NCBI GenBank assembly: GCA_951799425.1
Contig: OX637397.1
Coordinates: 18,800,064 to 18,864,063 of the forward strand
DNA: 64,000 bases
Source: Ilex aquifolium
Taxonomy: Eukaryota > Streptophyta > Magnoliopsida > Aquifoliales > Aquifoliaceae
Direction: 5' to 3'
The notes under the pieces were generated by a model. It was not told where the DNA came from. It made no database searches and worked only from the letters and a program-made list of their open reading frames with translations. Below, in pieces: positions 58,561 to 64,000 of this stretch. Each line of letters begins with the position of its first letter. The stretch's first letter is position 1. The position numbers were made by a program, and so were the translations under genes.

Positions 58561-59705
58561 TAATCCAAGGTAACCTTTACAAAAGAGGTTCTTCTTTTCC
58601 ATTAATGAAATGTGTGTCTGCAATGAAAGCAGATTATATTCTAAGAGAAATCTACGAAGGCATGTGCGGGAACCATATTGGTGCAAAAACCTTGGCCAGC
58701 AAGGCATTACGGCAGGGATACTTTTGGCCAACCATGTCCAAAGATGCCAAAGAAATAGTGAAAAGGTGCCAAGCCTGCCAGATCCACGACAACCTGTCCC
58801 ACCGCCCACCCGAGCTGCTTACTCCCGTGGTCAGCCCTTGGCTATTTCAACAGTGGGGCTTGGATATCTTGGGGCCCCTACCAGTCGGGGTCGGAAAGTG
58901 TAAGGTCGTCGTGGTCGTGGTCGCGGTGGATTACTTCACTAAGTGGGCTGAAGCCGAGCCTCTAGTTAAGATCACAGCGCAGAAAATCAAGAACTTTGTC
59001 TGAAAGTCTATAATCTACCGTTTCGGCGTCTCCAGGGCATTGGTTTCTGATAATGGGAAACAGTTCGATAATCTGATGTTCACGAGTTTTTGCGACGAAT
59101 TAGGAATCAATAGTTACTTCTCAGCACCTGCTCACCTGCAATCTAATGGACAGGCCGAGGTAACCATCAAAACCATCAAGCTGGCGCTCAAGACTAGGTT
59201 GGAGGCATCTACGTCTCAATGGGTAGACTGCCTCCCAGCAATACTATGGGCGTACCGAACCACTACCCGAACTGCGACCGGCGAGACTCCATTCAGCCTG
59301 ACATATGGGACGGAGGCAATGGCCCCCGTCGAAGTGGGCGTGCTCTCCCCGAGAGCCAAACTTTTTGATCCAAGGCAGAACGAGAGGTCCCTACTGGTAA
59401 ACCTCGATCTCCTGGACGAAAAGAGAGATGAAGCACTACAACGAATCTTCTCCTACCAGAGGAGCATGACAAGGTTCTATAATAAGCGGGTGAGAAGAAG
59501 GAGTTTCAAACTAGGCGATCTAGTGCTGAAAAAGCTATTCCCGACTAGGAAGGATCCAGCCCATGGCAAGCTGGGGCCTAACTGGGAGGGACCATACGTT
59601 GTAAAAAGGGTTGTTCAGCCTGACAACTACGAGTTACAAACGGAGGAAGGAAGAGGCCTACAACACTTATAGAACGCAGATCACCTGAAACTCTACTACC
59701 AGTAG
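58561..59705 (+). pseudogene. Second Tat integrase
   Basis: The zinc region reads IYEGMCGNH, then CQACQ. The first His of H-x6-H is Tyr, one C-to-T step. The core has D (VAVDYFTKWAE), D (LVSDNGKQF) and E (LQSNGQAEV), all present. TGA at 59001-59003 and TAG at 59670-59672 interrupt it. The natural end is TAG at 59703-59705 after KLYYQ. GPYVVKRVVQPDNYEL forms the C-terminal domain. Confidence 0.93.
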
Positions 59706-59823
59706 AACCTCCCGAAAGCCGTTGAACCGAGAGGAAGAAGAGAATTACTATAAAAACCCATTTTTTGTCAATGAGAATTCTGAAAGCTTGCACTAAACAT
59801 TGCCTGTGAAAACTCCAGACGGA

Positions 59824-60305
59824 AAAATGACGAGGTTTTTCAGCCTAAGAGCTTGTAAGCTCGGAAGCGACAAGACTTTTCAGCCTAAGAGCTCTTAAGC
59901 TCGGAAGTGACCAGGCTTTTCAGCCTAAGAGCTCTTAAGCTCGGAAGCGGCCAGGCTTTTTAGCCAAAGAGCTCGTAAGCTCGGAAGCGACAAGACTTTT
60001 CAGCCAAAGAGCTTGTAAGCTCGGAAGCCACAAGGCTTTTCAACCTAACAGCTCGTAAGCTCAGAATCGACCAGGCTTTTCAGCCTAAGAGCTCGTAAGC
60101 TCAGAAGCGACCAGGCTTTTCAGCCTAATAGCTCGTAAGCTCGGAAGCGACCAGACTTTTCAGCCTAAGAGCTCGTAAGCTCGGAAGCGACCAGGCTTTT
60201 CAGCCTAAGAGCTCGTAAGCTCGGAAGCGACAAGACTTTTTAGCCTAAGAGCTGATAAGCTCGGAAGCGGCAAGGCTTTTCAGCCTAATAGCTTATAAGC
60301 ACGGA
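59824..60305. repeat. 40-bp minisatellite, about 12 copies
   Basis: The unit resembles AAGCGACCAGGCTTTTCAGC plus CTAAGAGCTCGTAAGCTCGG. Each unit has a small GAGCT/AGCTC inverted pair. Copies differ by a few substitutions. It follows integrase, the position where Tat elements are known to carry variable tandem repeats. Confidence 0.96.
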
Positions 60306-60568
60306 TAAAGAGCTTTTCAGCTCAGGAGAAGTCACAAGCCGGTCAGCCATGCAAACCTACTAAATTTTTTTTCTTTTTTAGCCTAAAAGGCCTTTTAACT
60401 CAGGCAATCCACTAGGCTAAGTGCCTTAAAACGAAGTGTAAAGCAAGGCGTCCACAACATTATGGTAATCACAAAAACAAGCTCAACAGAGACAAACACA
60501 AAAAACTACTTCATTCAAGGACCAAGAAGTTTTAAGGATTACAAGTAGAAAAAAGAAAAATGCCCTAG
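60306..60568. other. Element interior between minisatellite and antisense gene
   Basis: No coding frame supported. It begins with a decayed continuation of the minisatellite. Confidence 0.6.
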
Positions 60569-61675
60569 CTACCCACTGGTGGGTCCCTTCAACCTTAAAT
60601 TCCCCTTCTCTAGCTCAGCATTGACAGCCCGGAGGCAAAAATTATCCTCTCTCAGTGCATCCCTCTCAGCCTCGACTTCGAAAAGCCGCCTCATGAGGAT
60701 CTCCATCACATCATCATGAGAAGGTAGCGGCTGGGATTCTGAGCCACTCCTTGACCTCTTTCTGCTAGGAGTGGCCTCCTCAGGCTCGGAGCCAGAAGTG
60801 GCTTCATCAGACTCAGAAGATGAAGTATTGGACTCGTGTAGGAGGAAGACGCAAATATAATCCTGCTCGAACTACCCCATATATTAAATTGAACGAGATT
60901 CTGAGGGGTGACGAGGTCAGAAAAGTGGACCGGCGCGACCTGCTCCACAAGATTGATCTCCAGCTCCTTGCCAGGGGTGAGGCTAGGATGACCTGCGGCA
61001 CAACAAAGTCAACACAACATTTACCACGAAAAGATTGATTCAATGGAAACCAGTAAGATTTTCATATATATGCCTCGGTCACGAAAACTCCAAGTGCGGG
61101 GAACCCGAATGCGATAATTGTCTCTCACTATGGACTCCCATGAGTCCCCAGAGACGAAGAAGAAGCGTTGAGTCCACCCTTTGGGGGAACTAGGGAGGCC
61201 CGAGATTAAAGGGGGGTGACGGAACGGTCTCCAATTGATAGTACTAAAAATGGGAGGGAAATCAAACGAAAGCTCGAAGAAGTATAGGAATTGCCCAACG
61301 GTAGGGAAGTCGTCGAAACCTTGAAGGCGCCAGAAAATGAAGAAACTCACAAGGGCAGCCAACCCGAAGGGGAAAGGCGAGAAGGGCACAACCCATAGTA
61401 GGAAAGAACTCAGGCGAAGTCTTGATGGATGGGGAAGCAAAGGCCCATTTTGAATGAGCCTTCAAAGAACGAAACTTCCCGACGGGAAGAAAGACTGTAG
61501 GGCTCATCCAGGGTTGGGGCCCTGACCACAAGGTCCTTAGGGAAGTCATATTGCCTCCCTATTCCCCTACGTCGGCGGCAGTGAGCAGAGAAGGGAGTAA
61601 GAACATGGAGTACCAAAAACCATCCAGGGCCTCCCGAGTCTGCTGTTTGAAAAGTGGAGAGGAAGAAGAAGCCAT
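60569..61675 (-). pseudogene. Antisense gene 1 of the second Tat element (Transposase_28-like)
   Basis: Opposite to gag-pol. ATG at 61675 gives MASSSSPLFKQQ. The N-terminal domain is spread over frames: VSFFEGSFKMGLCFPIHQDFA (61410-61616), then PSSPKGWTQRFFFVSGDSWE (61021-61440), as in the plant Transposase_28 family. The C-terminus (60569-60760) is charged and helical: EILMRRLFEVEAERDALRED and LEKGNLRLKGPTSG, with TAG at 60569-60571. At least two frameshifts, and perhaps introns, separate the pieces. Function unknown. Confidence 0.7.
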
Positions 61676-62191
61676 GAACTTACAAGGTTGGAAGAAGGAA
61701 TAAGAACAAGGTGCAAAGGAACTACCAAGAGCAAGTAACAAGAGGGTCTGCGAAGGACAATGAGAATGGAAGGAGTCCCAAACACTGGAAATAAATAACA
61801 TGCAGCAATGTCGGGTGACTGTTGGTTTTTTGCAATCATGATAGCATTAATGATAACGGCGCAAGGTAGGTAGATGTTCACTTAAGTGAACAGCCACTTC
61901 GTGCACTTCACCAGAAACGAATAGTCGCATAGATTAATGGTTAAGGGAGCCTAACCCAAGCAAAAGATGCTCGAACCATAGAGCGCAAGTCGGGGGAATA
62001 GGCAGCATAAATAACACCCTTACTCCAAATAGACCAAGGCCTCTTTGGAGTAGGGGGCAAGGGAACATGGCACAAACAAGCATCGACAGCATGACATCAA
62101 AGAACTTAAAGAAAGTTTCATTGCGAAAAAGAAGAAATTTTACAAGTGTTGCGTTCAAAAAAAAAACAAACAAAAAACAGAAGCGTGGTCT
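61676..62191. other. Spacer between the two antisense genes
   Basis: AT-richer than its neighbours; no supported gene. On the minus strand it would hold the promoter of antisense gene 1; a TTATTTATT near 61795-61805 is a weak TATA candidate. Confidence 0.5.
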
Positions 62192-64000
62192 TCAAGATCG
62201 ATCAGATGGAGGAACGACATCAGGAGCACCACCGCCTGGAGGGACATCAAACCGCGGCTGGAATTGCTCGAGATCCAAGTTTGGGAACATCTCAATCGCC
62301 TGGTCGACAAAGTTGAAGAACCCATCCACGAAGGCCTTAGCTGCCTCCAGCCTGGATTTCTCGATCTCTTTCCGTTGATCCTCGACCAGCTTGCGCTCGG
62401 CAGCCAAAAAATTCCTCAGCTCAGCATTCTCGGCCTGGGACTCCCTCAACTGGTCCACCAGCAATGACCGAGTGATAGCAGAATTAAGCAAATCCTCAAT
62501 TCGAGCATCATAGTCCTCCCTCGCCCGAGCTAATTCATCCAGAAGAGACACCTCGGCGGAAGGACTAGCGATCAGTTGCCTAAAGGTCTGAGCCCATTGA
62601 TCCAGAACTTGTTCCAATTCCTTCTCGGTGGCCAAACCCCAACGAAGGAGCTCAGAGTTCCGTTGGCATGTCTCCTAAAGCTCAGCCGACCTCCGCTGAA
62701 TAGAATTCCTCAGGACAAAAATCTTCTTCCCAAGTGCGCAAACATGCGTCGCCGCCTGAAAACAAAGATAAAGGTCATAAGGATACAGAGTCAGAAGCAA
62801 AGAGAAGCACCAGAAAAGGCAGAACTTGCTTCAAGAAGGGCATGAAGCGCTTCCTGACTCCGGGTTCGAAATGGAAGATCTATGGAGCACCTCAGGTCAG
62901 CCTAGGGAATCAAGTCCATCAGGGCGTGACTACTAAGACCCACATCCCTCAGCAAACTTCCCTCAAGATCGATAAACGAAGGAGTACGAGCCGAGCTAGA
63001 GCCCGCAACCCCGGTTGGAAAGGAGCCTCGTCGAACCGGTCTTATTGTTGGACTAGCCACAACTATGCCCGCCGTGATAACGGGCACGGGATCAACCATC
63101 GACGCCTCCCCAGCCGCAGGCACTAGTTCAGAAGCCGGTACCCCAGTAGATGAGCTCGGTGTCAGCAAAGTTGTCACGGCCTCGCCTCCGGCAACGGGAG
63201 CCTCAGGACAGACGGCTTCACCAGAGATCGTGTTCGAGCCGCTTTCCCCCAACCTAGCCCTCTTCGCTACAGGTTCTAAACTCCTGGATTGCCTCCTTTG
63301 ACCCACCTATTCCAGAATTACCCTCCGCTGAGTAACCAAGTACGAAGGAACTGCATAAGCAGAACAGAACAAAGATGAGTTTCTGAACAAAATGAGAGCA
63401 GGACAACAAAGGCGGAATGAAAGATGCTCACGGCCACTTGGCGCTGAGGTCAGCTCAGGATGCATCAGTTCAGTATAAGAAAAGGGCAGGCGAGCTCGGA
63501 CTTGAGCGAACCGAGTCAACTCCTCGCCAGATAAAGGTGGAAGCTCGTCTATAAATACTGACCACAAATATTAACGTCATTACCAAGAGAAAATGGAAAA
63601 GAACAGCAAGGCGAAACCAACAGATGTAAATTCACCCAGATTCCTGCGCTGCCCCCACCCTCTGGAAACTCTCACTGATGCTGAAACATGGGACCCAAAC
63701 TCTCAGTCGTTCCCAGAAATGAAGAAATATCTCCTCCTCTACCCTTCAGGCTCTGGAGGAAGATCTTGGATGGGGATCTCCCCCCTAGGGACAAAGCAGT
63801 AAAACTCGGACACCTCTTCGGGGAGGAAAAAGTGGAGGAAATCTGTCGCGGTGACCCTAGATTGGGGAAATAACTGTTCCCACAATGTCGTAAATGCCAG
63901 TAAGACCGCCCAGCCTGACGGGAGGAGCATGGCAGAGCAGAAACTAAAGAAGTGCAAAACCCCTCGGATAAAAGGAGAAAATGGGAATCGAAACCCCAAC
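62192..64000 (-). pseudogene. Antisense gene 2 of the second Tat element (5' end outside window)
   Basis: On the minus strand, 63600-63990 carries a degenerate Transposase_28-like end: KGRRRYFFISGND, then a stop. 63307-63567 has DELPPLSGEELTRFAQVRAR. 62902-63306 is Ser/Pro/Gly-rich with a basic KRARLGES patch. 62192-62750 is a coiled coil: LLDELARAREDYDARIEDLL and LRESQAENAELRNFLAAERK, ending PPSDRS. Introns are likely between these blocks. This matches the domain order of the antisense gene at 30915-32837, so the element seems to carry two such genes in tandem. Confidence 0.65.

Larger units (their letters stand above)
50926..64000 (+). mobile_element. Second Tat-lineage Ty3 retrotransposon (right end outside window)
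   Basis: The order on the plus strand is 5' LTR (split by a solo LTR), primer site, gag, protease, RT with two RNase H domains, integrase, minisatellite, then antisense genes. The 3' LTR is not in the window. It differs from the element at 30005-39900 in sequence throughout and is more decayed, with frameshifts in gag and protease as well as stops. Confidence 0.92.

Overview
The window is nuclear DNA of a flowering plant, probably a eudicot. The evidence is one intron-bearing plant bZIP gene, AT-rich non-coding DNA, and a dense nest of plant-type LTR retrotransposons, a Helitron and a Mutator-like element. There are no operons, ribosome-binding sites or CRISPR arrays, and no host gene other than the bZIP gene can be followed from end to end. 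I cannot name the species from sequence alone.

Region 1 (1-12859) is retrotransposon wreckage. A decayed chromovirus-like Ty3 element lies on the minus strand (about 319-8345). A 1.78-kb insertion at 5730-7510, flanked by TATGTG repeats, splits its gag. It abuts a Ty1/copia remnant on the plus strand (about 8350-12859), which is split by a Ty3-type LTR at 9602-11399.

Region 2 (about 13100-27220) is the host gene: a group I bZIP transcription factor (RF2a/PosF21/VIP1/bZIP18 type) on the minus strand. It has four coding exons, a probable intron in the 5' UTR and a first coding intron of 10.35 kb. That intron holds a solo LTR with a GTGTC duplication (20971-22556), a small Helitron (17163-18116), a foldback element and a 23-C run. 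The last exon appears to carry a one-base expansion of an A run that replaces the conserved C-terminal tail.

Region 3 (29236-about 44480) is a Ty1/copia element on the minus strand. It was split by a complete 9.9-kb Tat-lineage Ty3 element (30005-39900; LTRs 656 bp and about 2% different; duplication GCAAT) and by a solo LTR (41421-43705; duplication ATCTC). The Tat element has one continuous gag-pol frame broken only by six stop codons. It also carries an intron-containing antisense gene between integrase and the 3' LTR.

Region 4 (about 45970-50925) holds repeated copies of a 0.3-kb copia/TRIM-like LTR around a non-coding interior, in which a 1405-bp Mutator-like element (9-bp duplication, TIRs of about 300 bp) is inserted.

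Region 5 (50926-64000, open at the right edge) is a second Tat-lineage element on the plus strand. Its 5' LTR is split by a 2372-bp solo LTR (duplication ATTAA). It has a decayed gag-pol, a 40-bp minisatellite and apparently two antisense genes. Most stop codons in both Tat elements look like C-to-T or G-to-A changes, as expected of methylated, silenced retroelements.
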